In this document: in pieces, positions 56,709-64,000 of the stretch
Numbering within the stretch: the stretch's first letter is position 1
Layout: every line of letters begins with the position of its first letter
DNA from: UBA3941 sp002385665
GTDB taxonomy: Bacteria > Bacillota > Clostridia > Caldicoprobacterales > UBA3941
Direction: 5' to 3'
NCBI GenBank assembly: GCA_050949255.1
Contig: JBMNFJ010000016.1
Location: 930,001 to 994,000, forward strand
DNA: 64,000 nucleotides
Notes under the pieces: model-generated
Told to the model about the DNA's origin: nothing
Database searches by the model: none
What the model saw: the letters and a program-made list of their open reading frames with translations, nothing else
Program-made: the position numbers and the translations under genes

Positions 56709-58355
56709 ATGTTCTGTCCATCATGTAATACAAGGAATCAGTTTTACCATAACTATTGCTATTATTGTGGCCATAAGCTAAAAGAAGATGATAAGTCCAT
56801 GCTTATGGTAAAAGGTGATCAGGTAGATATACCAAACGACGCTCTGGAAACGGTAGAAACTGCTGCATTTGAAACATCAGAAGCAGCTGTTCCTGATGTT
56901 GAGGAATTGGAAGCAACAGAAATTACTGAAAATGAAATATTAGTTGATGAACCAGATAAAGCTTACGTGGAGTCATCGATAAATATAAATCATAGCCATA
57001 GTTACGATGATATTTTTCAAGATCACGACCTGTTTGGGGATGATGATACCTTTACCAGTATATCTGATATAGATCTTGGCACTCAAATGCCCTTACGTAG
57101 ATCCCAAAAGGGTAAGCGATCAACCGGTTCCGGGAAATATCTAAAGCCTATCCTGTCAGTGTTAGCACTGGCTCTTATATTCCTGACCATATTCTACTTT
57201 ATGAGTCAAACCGGCCGACAGTATTCCAGAACAGAAAACAATCTACCTCAGACTATCGCTGTATCTGCTTCTGTAGAAGAATTAAATATGGACGATGATA
57301 AGGCATACAGGATTATATTCAATACTGTAAATGGTAAAGAGGTCAGTTTTTTGGATGAAATCAAACCAGTAGAGAATGGACGTGCGGAATTTATTGTTGA
57401 AGAAGCAGATCTTTATGCCTACGGCCCCCTGCTTAACGAGGAAGGCTTGTATGAGGTACACTTGGATGCAATAATTATGGCACCTAATTTACCACAAACT
57501 ATCGAGAGTATTGTTATAACCCTTTCGGAGCCCTATAATTATGCACCCTTTACTTTGCTGCAGCCATCTTCCTCTGAAACTGAATTCCAAGGGAACAGCT
57601 CAAAGGTTTCCTTCAAAATTGAGCCCGGCTCAACCGTTATAGTAAATGGAGAAAACTTTTCTGAAATGGTAACAGAGGATGGCAGGTTTGAAATGGAAGT
57701 TCATCTGCCACCCCAGGAGGATGAACTAGTATTGGATGTTCGGGTTTCAACACCCGGTTATCTGGATAATATCCAGCAACTAATCTTCAGAAAGACCCAA
57801 CCGGAAGTAGTTTTCAGTATTAACGAAACCTCGCCTATTCCATCTGATGAACAGTGGGTTAAGATAACCGGTATCATCAATCCCGAGGCGGTTCTGGAAG
57901 CGGATGTGGAGATTTTTGAAGAACCGGAGATTGACAGTAACACCGGTAATTTTACGGCTTATATAAAGGCAGAACGTCCAGGATACAACGCCTGTACTCT
58001 AACTGCCAAACTGGGGGATAAGAAATCATCCATAGGGGTCATAGTGGATAGGAGGACTACAGTAGACACATATACCTCTACAGCCTGGAAGCCGGATTAT
58101 ACGGCGCTCCAGCAGGATGAACTGCTACACAATGGCAGACATTTTGTGTTTGAAGGCAATATTGAGGAGATAATTGAGACAGGTCAAAAGAATGTCTTTA
58201 CCGTTAGCCAAGAATCCCAGTCCGATCAAATCTACTATGTGGAATTTTGGGGGGACTTCGATTTTAACTCTGGAGATAGGATCAGGGTTTTCGGAAACCG
58301 CTGGGGTAATAAGGACGGTCATCCCCGATTTCTGGCAAAATATATCTACCACTAA
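56709..58355 (+). CDS. Zinc-ribbon membrane protein with large extracytoplasmic domain
   Basis: A 548-aa protein. The N terminus is a zinc ribbon (CPSC at 3-6, CYYC at 17-20). Residues 30-130 are acidic and probably disordered. One membrane helix is at about 146-166, and a large outside part (170-548) reads as several beta-rich modules (for example PGYLDNIQQLIFRKTQPEVVFSI and ERPGYNACTLTAKLGDKKSS) and a C-terminal OB-like stretch (HFVFEGNIEEIIETGQKNVFTV). No enzyme motif is seen. GGAGG precedes ATG 56709. A sigma-H-type promoter suggests expression at the onset of sporulation. Function unknown. Confidence 0.75.
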   Translation: MFCPSCNTRNQFYHNYCYYCGHKLKEDDKSMLMVKGDQVDIPNDALETVETAAFETSEAAVPDVEELEATEITENEILVDEPDKAYVESSININHSHSYDDIFQDHDLFGDDDTFTSISDIDLGTQMPLRRSQKGKRSTGSGKYLKPILSVLALALIFLTIFYFMSQTGRQYSRTENNLPQTIAVSASVEELNMDDDKAYRIIFNTVNGKEVSFLDEIKPVENGRAEFIVEEADLYAYGPLLNEEGLYEVHLDAIIMAPNLPQTIESIVITLSEPYNYAPFTLLQPSSSETEFQGNSSKVSFKIEPGSTVIVNGENFSEMVTEDGRFEMEVHLPPQEDELVLDVRVSTPGYLDNIQQLIFRKTQPEVVFSINETSPIPSDEQWVKITGIINPEAVLEADVEIFEEPEIDSNTGNFTAYIKAERPGYNACTLTAKLGDKKSSIGVIVDRRTTVDTYTSTAWKPDYTALQQDELLHNGRHFVFEGNIEEIIETGQKNVFTVSQESQSDQIYYVEFWGDFDFNSGDRIRVFGNRWGNKDGHPRFLAKYIYH

Positions 58356-58436
58356 AAAATGCTTATGTGGTAGGCTGGATATGACTACTATATAAAACCA
58401 AACTGAGTTTGAAGATAAAAGTACTTTCAAGTAGTA

Positions 58437-58468
58437 AGACAGCCTGATTCTAGTGAATCAGGCTGTCT
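58437..58468. terminator. Bidirectional terminator
   Basis: Perfect 14-bp stem AGACAGCCTGATTC/GAATCAGGCTGTCT with loop TAGT, then GTTTTAAA, between the convergent zinc-ribbon and HtrA genes. Confidence 0.85.
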
Positions 58469-58499
58469 GTTTTAAATTCCATATTGTTCGACCAGCTTT

Positions 58500-59696
58500 T
58501 TACCCTTCCAATTGCTGAAGCTTGATTGGTGTTATAAAGGTTTTACCGTTGCGCCATACTGTAAATTCGATGATATCCCCAACCTTGTGTTTATTGATCT
58601 CCTTCTTAAGTTCATCAATGGTTTCTATAGTTTTACCCTCTACACCAATTATTATGTCCTTTGGCAACAATCCAGCCTTGTCTGCAGCTCCGTTAGGTGC
58701 TATCTCTACAATGCCTACACCCTTAGGATAATCATAGATCTCTCTTATTTCATCCGTAATTTCCCTTATAATTACTCCTATACCAGGACGCTGGATGCTT
58801 CCATGTTTTATAAGTTCCTCAGCTATAGGCATAAATACGTTGGTGGGTATCGCAAATCCAAGGCCTTCAGCATATGTCTTAAGGGTATTCATGCCGATAA
58901 CCTCGCCATTAGAATTCACAAGGGCTCCTCCACTGTTACCCGGATTGATGGCCGCATCTGTCTGTATCATTGTAAACTGGTTTTGTCCGTAGGTTATCTC
59001 CCTATCAACGGCACTAACGACCCCAACTGTAACCGTTCCAGCCAGTGTATGCCCCAAGGGATTGCCAATGGCAATAGCCAATTCGCCTTGACGAACCTTA
59101 TCAGAGTCGCCGATCTTTGCTACGGTAAGGTCCGGCTCATCGATTTTTATTACTGCAACATCGGTCATTGAATCGCTACCTACCAGGGTTGCTGTAACTT
59201 CCTTGCCACCCTTTAAAATAACCACCAGTTCATCCGCATTGTCGATCACATGGTTATTTGTAACTATATATCCGTCTTTACTAATGATTATTCCAGAACC
59301 ATAGCCTTCCATTTCCCTTTCTGTGGTTCTCCCCCAAAAAGGATCTCTCTCTCTTATTATGCTTTTATTGGTTATCCCTACTATGGCGGGACCTACCTTT
59401 TCGGCTATATCTACAACCGGATTATCCGAACTAATAAACAAATCCCCCTTTGAGCCCAGAGCAGGTAAAGGGTCCGAGGCTGGATCATCTGTATCCTTTT
59501 CTACAACAGTTTTATCAGGTAAATTAGTACCAATATTTTCGCCTTCGGCATTTCTTATGGCCTTCCCAATATCAGGAGCTATATAATACATACCGAGGGC
59601 TCCTATCAATAAAAAGACCAGAGCTACGGCAGCATATTTCCAAAACCCACCCCTTCTCGGGTAAGACCCTTCATCAAATCCATAAAAATCATTCAT
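58500..59696 (-). CDS. htrA: HtrA/DegP-type serine protease with PDZ domain
   Basis: A membrane-anchored protease that handles misfolded exported proteins. The 398-aa protein has a helix at about 20-42, a trypsin-like domain with catalytic His in TNNHVID (near 149), Asp in MTDVAVIKID (near 178) and Ser in GNSGGALVN (near 253), and one PDZ domain (VGIVEIAPNGAADKAGLLPKDIIIGVEGK). The start is ATG 59696, eight bases after GGAGG; the GTG at 59705 overlaps that site. It lies 110 bases after the sensor kinase, and an RR-type direct repeat sits at its promoter. Confidence 0.95.
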   Translation of the reverse strand: MNDFYGFDEGSYPRRGGFWKYAAVALVFLLIGALGMYYIAPDIGKAIRNAEGENIGTNLPDKTVVEKDTDDPASDPLPALGSKGDLFISSDNPVVDIAEKVGPAIVGITNKSIIRERDPFWGRTTEREMEGYGSGIIISKDGYIVTNNHVIDNADELVVILKGGKEVTATLVGSDSMTDVAVIKIDEPDLTVAKIGDSDKVRQGELAIAIGNPLGHTLAGTVTVGVVSAVDREITYGQNQFTMIQTDAAINPGNSGGALVNSNGEVIGMNTLKTYAEGLGFAIPTNVFMPIAEELIKHGSIQRPGIGVIIREITDEIREIYDYPKGVGIVEIAPNGAADKAGLLPKDIIIGVEGKTIETIDELKKEINKHKVGDIIEFTVWRNGKTFITPIKLQQLEG

Positions 59697-59725
59697 GATT
59701 TTCACCTCCGATTCTTTATACGTAT

Positions 59726-59769
59726 ATTATAAACGTGTTTTTTTAAGAGAATGTGAACGATGTGTAAAC
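59726..59769 (-). promoter_or_regulatory. htrA promoter with tandem response-regulator-like sites
   Basis: TATAAT (-10) at 59731-59726 on the minus strand. TGTGAAC (59752-59758) and TGTAAAC (59763-59769), given in plus-strand sequence, are direct repeats 11 bases apart at the -35 position, the spacing typical of OmpR/PhoB-family regulators. Confidence 0.5.
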
Positions 59770-59805
59770 AATAGAAATAGGTGGTAACCTTAATCTGCAA
59801 AGTAT

Positions 59806-61236
59806 TTAAGATTTGGCATCCAATGAGAAGATGAAAGCCGTCCCCTGGCCTTCCTTACTATGCACCCAAATCCTTTGCTGGTGTTCATCGATTATTTTTT
59901 TTACGATAGACAAGCCCAGTCCTGTGCCCCGTTCTAACCCGCTCCGGGATTTTTCTACCTGATAGAACCTCTCCCATATGTTCTTTATCTCATCCTTGGG
60001 TATCCCCGGACCCTGATCCTGAATCCTTACAAAAACCTTACCCCTGTTCTTCCAAGTTCTGATATGAAGGAGACCGCCATGTCGATTAAACTTTATTGCA
60101 TTGTCCAACAGGTTAATAATCACCTGCTGAATGCGGTCTATATCGGCTTTTACCAAGCATTTGTCCTCCTGAAAATCTACTCTGATATCTATTTCCTTGG
60201 CATTGATCTTTTCCTCCTGGGTTATCAAAAGCTGCCTGATCTGTTCGTTGATATCAAAATCCGTATAATTTAACGGAAACTGCCCCGACTCTATTTGGGA
60301 TAGATCCAACAGCTCATTAATCAGCTTGTTAAGGCGCTGTGTTTCTTCCAGGGCAATACTTAAGTACTTTTTTTGTTCCTTTGGGTTGAAAGTCCCATCC
60401 AATGTCCCTTGAATATATCCCCTCATAGAGGTCAGGGGAGATCTAAGTTCATGGGATACGTTAGCCACGAAGCTCCTTCTCATATCCTCCAATCTTTCAA
60501 GAGAGTCAGCCATGGCATTGAAACTGATGGCCAATTGGCCGGTTTCATCCCTATTGGAAACCTTAACCCTCCGGCTGTAATTGCCGTTGGCAATCTCCCT
60601 GGAAACTTCACTCATATGGCTCAAGGGTTTGGATATTCTCCTGGAGATCCAATACAAGAGCACCACGGAAAGAGCAGCAGAAAAAATAACAGCTTTCCAG
60701 ATATCCCCATACAGTCGGTACAGTATTAGATCAATCTCTTCTACAGGGGTATGAAAGAATATGGCCCCCTTTATCTGTTGATCCAGCTTCAATGGCACAC
60801 CAATGGTTAACACGGGAACTGAAAAGCGTTCTCCAAACTTGCCTATGTTTTTTATCATATTGCCTTTTAAGACATTGATTATCTCATCTTTAGAAAAGGG
60901 GGTTACCTCCATTTCCTCATCTGCGCCCTGGGGTGTATATTGAAAGTGTAGGAGACCTATATCCCCAACAACTCTTACTACCCAGATGCTGGTCTTCTCA
61001 TATCTGGTTATCCCATGGCTTATAAGCTGTAAGTATTCACGAGAAACCCAGCCCTTATCATATAATTCATAATGTCTGTTCAGCTCCTTCGCCTCACGAA
61101 TCAATTCTTCTTCAGTAGATTTTAGGGTGTATTTTTGTAAGGCGCTGGATAAAAACAACCCTAGTGTTATTAGCGTTATAAGCATAATAACAAAATAGGT
61201 GACCATCAAGCGGGAGAATAAAGATCGAAACATCAT
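59806..61236 (-). CDS. Sensor histidine kinase, HAMP type
   Basis: A 476-aa membrane kinase with two helices (about 8-30 and 180-200) around an extracytoplasmic sensor domain, then HAMP (SRRISKPLSHMSEVSREIANGNYSRRV), a dimerisation box with His in VANVSHELRSPLTSM (near 262), and the ATPase domain (NLLDNAIKFN, DQGPGIP, GTGLGLSIVKKI). Its start overlaps the response regulator stop (ATGA). Upstream order RR-kinase-HtrA resembles CssRS-HtrA of Bacillus. Confidence 0.93.
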   Translation of the reverse strand: MMFRSLFSRLMVTYFVIMLITLITLGLFLSSALQKYTLKSTEEELIREAKELNRHYELYDKGWVSREYLQLISHGITRYEKTSIWVVRVVGDIGLLHFQYTPQGADEEMEVTPFSKDEIINVLKGNMIKNIGKFGERFSVPVLTIGVPLKLDQQIKGAIFFHTPVEEIDLILYRLYGDIWKAVIFSAALSVVLLYWISRRISKPLSHMSEVSREIANGNYSRRVKVSNRDETGQLAISFNAMADSLERLEDMRRSFVANVSHELRSPLTSMRGYIQGTLDGTFNPKEQKKYLSIALEETQRLNKLINELLDLSQIESGQFPLNYTDFDINEQIRQLLITQEEKINAKEIDIRVDFQEDKCLVKADIDRIQQVIINLLDNAIKFNRHGGLLHIRTWKNRGKVFVRIQDQGPGIPKDEIKNIWERFYQVEKSRSGLERGTGLGLSIVKKIIDEHQQRIWVHSKEGQGTAFIFSLDAKS

Positions 61237-61922
61237 TTCACCTCAAATTTATAACCTACACCCCATACGGTTTTGATTCCCCAACTATTATCTTCCATAG
61301 TTAATTTTTCCCTAAGTCTCTTTACATGTACATCTATCGTCCTGGAATCACCGTAAAAATCATAACCCCATACCTGCTCCAACAGCTGTTCTCTAGTGAA
61401 TACCTTGTTGGGATTTGATGCTAAGAAGTATAAAAGTTCCAGTTCCTTCGGGGGACATTCAATATCCTTCCCCATAAATGTAAGGGTGTAGTCCGTAAGA
61501 TTGATGGTTAAGTTAGGATACGATACTATCTGTTCGTCATCTTTTGTGCTCTTTGACCTCCTCAGTACTGCTTTTACCCTGGCTACCAACTCTTTAGGAT
61601 CAAAGGGCTTTACTATATAATCATCAGCTCCCAGCTCGAGCCCCAACACCTTGTCAAAGGTCTCCCCTTTAGCCGTAAGCATAATGATTGGGATCTGACT
61701 TGTTCTTCTTATGTTTTTACACACATCCCAACCGTCCATCTTGGGTAGCATTATATCCAGTATAATTAAATGAGGGGGATTTTTTCTAAAGCCTTCCAGT
61801 CCTGATATCCCATCCATATAATATTCTGTTATAAATCCTTCTTTTTCAAGATACAGCTGTATTAACTGTCCAATATTAGGATCGTCATCCACGACCATAA
61901 TCCTAATATCTTGACTGTTCAT
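61233..61922 (-). CDS. OmpR-family response regulator
   Basis: A 229-aa regulator with an N-terminal receiver (VVDDDPNIGQ; phosphorylated Asp in IILDIMLPKMDGWD near 57; Lys in VKPFDPKELVARV) and a C-terminal winged helix (PPKELELLYFLASNPNKVFTREQLLEQVWGYDFYGDSRTIDVHVKRLREKL). ATG 61922 follows GGAAGGGG; a TTG at 61931 lies too close to it. It is cotranscribed with the kinase. Confidence 0.95.
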   Translation of the reverse strand: MNSQDIRIMVVDDDPNIGQLIQLYLEKEGFITEYYMDGISGLEGFRKNPPHLIILDIMLPKMDGWDVCKNIRRTSQIPIIMLTAKGETFDKVLGLELGADDYIVKPFDPKELVARVKAVLRRSKSTKDDEQIVSYPNLTINLTDYTLTFMGKDIECPPKELELLYFLASNPNKVFTREQLLEQVWGYDFYGDSRTIDVHVKRLREKLTMEDNSWGIKTVWGVGYKFEVK

Positions 61923-62330
61923 ATTTTTCAACCCCTTCCTTTGTCATGGCTATCCAATATCAATTATATAGTCAAAACCAATTTTTGAAAAGCTATGGCC
62001 AACCTGTACATTACTCTGGTTATCAATAAACTTTTTATAGTGTACCCTAACCAGGTTACAGGATATTTAACAGACAAATAACTTAACGGTTAAATTTGTC
62101 AAATATACATAGAAAAAAGAGGGTTATATAGTTTTTTGTAGAATTATAGATATTAAGCAATCATCCTACTGAGCTTTCCATTATGGCTTAGTTTCAACCC
62201 AGATGCATTGCGGCTTAGCTCTTGCCCACGATATCCGTTTATTAGGCGCCCTGTCTATTTGGATATTGTAAATGCCCAAGCCAACCTGCACTCTGGATAT
62301 CATTCATATCTAAAAATGGGAGGACTTATA
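61923..62330. other. 408-bp divergent region before the chemoreceptor
   Basis: No gene was seen. The segment 62170-62310 is GC-richer than the rest and has some self-complementarity (GAGCT...AGCTC), possibly a structured leader, but I matched it to no riboswitch. No sigma-D consensus was found. Confidence 0.4.
61963..61991 (-). promoter_or_regulatory. Candidate promoter of the two-component operon
   Basis: On the minus strand TTTTCA (61991-61986), 17-base spacer, TATAAT (61968-61963). The -10 is perfect, the -35 weak. Confidence 0.4.
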
Positions 62331-64000
62331 ATGCGGAACAAGATAAAAAATATTATGAAACGTGACCCATCAAAAAATAACAAGACAACCACGGTAGTTG
62401 GAGTAAAGCGATCAAGAATACATAGCATCCGTCTTAAGCTGGTCGCCTCCTTTTTGTCATTGGTTTTGGCCATTGTAATTCTGGGTGTCGCATCCCATGG
62501 TTTGGCTTCAAGAAAGATAGAAGAAATAACCCAGAATTTTACTATACAAACCATGGACCAGACAAAGAAATATCTCGATCTGATTTTTGACGAGGTTGAC
62601 GGTATTGCAACCCAATTCTTCTTTGATGCTGCATTACAGGACTATTATCTTAACTTTTTCCTTTTAAACAAGGGTCGGTCTGCGGACCACGAGAATGAAG
62701 TTGCCAGGACAGGTATCCAAAAAGGGTTAAATAGTACAGTGAGTGCATATGATCTAATCAATAGTATTACCATACTGACCAATGAAAAGACATCCTTCAC
62801 CACATCCAATACCCCTTTTGATAAGGTGGATTGGTCCGCTATAGTAGATACTGATTGGTACCAACAAGCCTTAGAATACCAAGGTAAAGGTTCCTGGATA
62901 GGGGAACACAGCGAACTTGATGAATTATTCTTCACCACTGGCCAAAAGGATTATGCCTTTTCATATGTCCGACAATACAAGCATGTAGAAAGCGCATCCC
63001 ATTTAGGTGTACTCATTATAGATATTGATAAGAGGGCTGTTGAAAATCTTCTCTCGGGTATCCAGATAGGTAAAACCGGTGAAATGCATTTGATTACTCC
63101 CAGTGGCGATGCTTTAACATCCGGCAGTAATCAGGTAAAGGATGAAGATGAGGATCAGAGCGAGGAGCAGTTGCCCTTTACACAACAACCCATTTTTGAG
63201 CAGATTCTAGGAGATAACAAGGATAGCGATCATCTCTATGCCGATTACAGGGGGTCTGAACATCTTGTAATGTACAGTAAGGTTGAAGGAACCGGTTTTA
63301 TTCTTGTATCCCTAATCCCCAAGGCGGAATTGCTGGAAGAAACCAAACAAATACAACAAGCCACTGTAATCCTGGTCGTTTGTGCCGGACTTTTTGCTCT
63401 ATTTCTAGGACTATACATCTCTACCAATATGGGCCGCACCATCAATCGTCTGGTGGAAGTAGCAAGCCATGCCGCAAATGGAGATTTAACTCTGGAGCCT
63501 CAATCCAGGCGGAAGGACGAGCTGGGCATTCTTACTTCAAGCATTAGGATGATGATGGCAAGTACCAGGCAGCTCATCGAAAGAGCTACTCTGATCTCAC
63601 AGAGGGTACTGGACACCTCTGCTACTGTGGCAGCGACTTCCGAGGAGGTATCTGCATCCTCTAATGATATAACAAGAGCCATCCAGGAAATCTCACAGGG
63701 TGCTACAGAACAAGCCCTGGAAGCGGAAAAAGGTGTAATGATCATGGAGCAGCTGGCTTCCACAATCAATCTTGTAATGGATGATGCCCGGACCATAGGT
63801 GATGTTTCCAAAGATACCATGGGACTTACCCAACATGGGCTCTCATCCATAAATGATCTAAACGAGAAGGCCGCACAAACAGCGGAGATAACCAAAAATA
63901 TCATAAGTTCTATAGAGGAGTTAAATCAGCATTCACTTTCCATCAATAAGATTATAAAGGTCATCGATGGAATAGCTGATCAGACCAACCTTCTGGCCTT
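62331..64000 (+). CDS. Methyl-accepting chemotaxis protein (cut by window edge)
   Basis: A transmembrane chemoreceptor; 556 codons are in the window. It has a basic N terminus of about 34 residues, helix 1 (about 35-57), a Cache-type extracellular sensor domain (about 60-345), helix 2 (about 346-367), HAMP, and the start of the coiled signalling domain (TSATVAATSEEVSASSNDITRAIQEISQGATEQA, DGIADQTNLLA). The tip of the signalling domain begins at the edge. ATG 62331 has GGGAGGA. No chemotaxis partners are in the window, so the ligand and pathway are unknown. Confidence 0.95.
   Translation, partial: MRNKIKNIMKRDPSKNNKTTTVVGVKRSRIHSIRLKLVASFLSLVLAIVILGVASHGLASRKIEEITQNFTIQTMDQTKKYLDLIFDEVDGIATQFFFDAALQDYYLNFFLLNKGRSADHENEVARTGIQKGLNSTVSAYDLINSITILTNEKTSFTTSNTPFDKVDWSAIVDTDWYQQALEYQGKGSWIGEHSELDELFFTTGQKDYAFSYVRQYKHVESASHLGVLIIDIDKRAVENLLSGIQIGKTGEMHLITPSGDALTSGSNQVKDEDEDQSEEQLPFTQQPIFEQILGDNKDSDHLYADYRGSEHLVMYSKVEGTGFILVSLIPKAELLEETKQIQQATVILVVCAGLFALFLGLYISTNMGRTINRLVEVASHAANGDLTLEPQSRRKDELGILTSSIRMMMASTRQLIERATLISQRVLDTSATVAATSEEVSASSNDITRAIQEISQGATEQALEAEKGVMIMEQLASTINLVMDDARTIGDVSKDTMGLTQHGLSSINDLNEKAAQTAEITKNIISSIEELNQHSLSINKIIKVIDGIADQTNLLA

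Noticed and set aside
62160..62310. Possible cyclic di-GMP riboswitch before the chemoreceptor
   Set aside because: The region is partly self-complementary but lacks the conserved GEMM core; no match could be made by eye.

Overview
The window is chromosomal DNA from an endospore-forming member of the Bacillota, most likely a Clostridia-type anaerobe. The evidence is the spoIIAA-spoIIAB-sigF and spoVA sporulation loci, the order ruvCAB-queA-tgt-yajC-secDF-recJ-apt-rel-dtd-hemZ-hisS-aspS, an AGGAGG-type ribosome binding site before most genes, frequent GTG/TTG starts, and a T-box leader. I cannot name the species from sequence alone. I saw no tRNA, rRNA, CRISPR array, insertion sequence or prophage.

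Layout. 1-21.7 kb: an almost unbroken minus-strand housekeeping block. In transcription order it holds yebC, a bofC-like gene, proB-proA, ruvC-ruvA-ruvB, queA-tgt, yajC, a TIGR04086-type membrane protein, secD-secF, recJ, apt, rel, dtd, a metallo-beta-lactamase hydrolase, hemZ, hisS and aspS (cut by the window edge). 22.2-36.6 kb: two class A penicillin-binding proteins on the plus strand flank a minus-strand sporulation block. That block is sigF with its anti-sigma and anti-anti-sigma factors, then spoVAA-AB-AC-AD-AE with two extra small genes; ribosomal protein L25 and an FtsH-type protease also lie here. 36.5-41.5 kb: a TPR protein and a heterodimeric ABC exporter. 41.8-44.6 kb: a plus-strand signalling cluster with a 208-aa unknown protein, a 29-aa AgrD-leader-like peptide inside a 15-bp inverted repeat, a membrane HD-GYP phosphodiesterase and a DUF5317-like membrane protein. 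44.5-50.4 kb: lipoate ligase, a P-loop ATPase, a UbiA prenyltransferase, and a CadA/ZntA metal pump with its CadC-like repressor. 50.5-55.8 kb: T-box-controlled proS, an L,D-transpeptidase, and thiI with a cysteine desulfurase. 55.9-64 kb: a DUF6106-like protein, a zinc-ribbon membrane protein behind a sigma-H-type promoter, a two-component system followed by an HtrA protease, and a chemoreceptor cut by the right edge.

How the genes work together. SpoIIAA/SpoIIAB control sigma-F. The SpoVA proteins move dipicolinic acid into the spore. The PBPs and the L,D-transpeptidase act on peptidoglycan. YajC, SecD and SecF assist protein export. RuvABC and RecJ serve recombination and repair. QueA and Tgt make queuosine, and ThiI with IscS makes 4-thiouridine in tRNA.

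The least explained and most interesting parts are the 41.8-44.6 kb signalling cluster, the two small proteins in the spoVA operon, the sigma-H-type promoter before the zinc-ribbon protein, and a promoter-terminator pair upstream of ftsH. All assignments come from reading the sequence; no database search was run.
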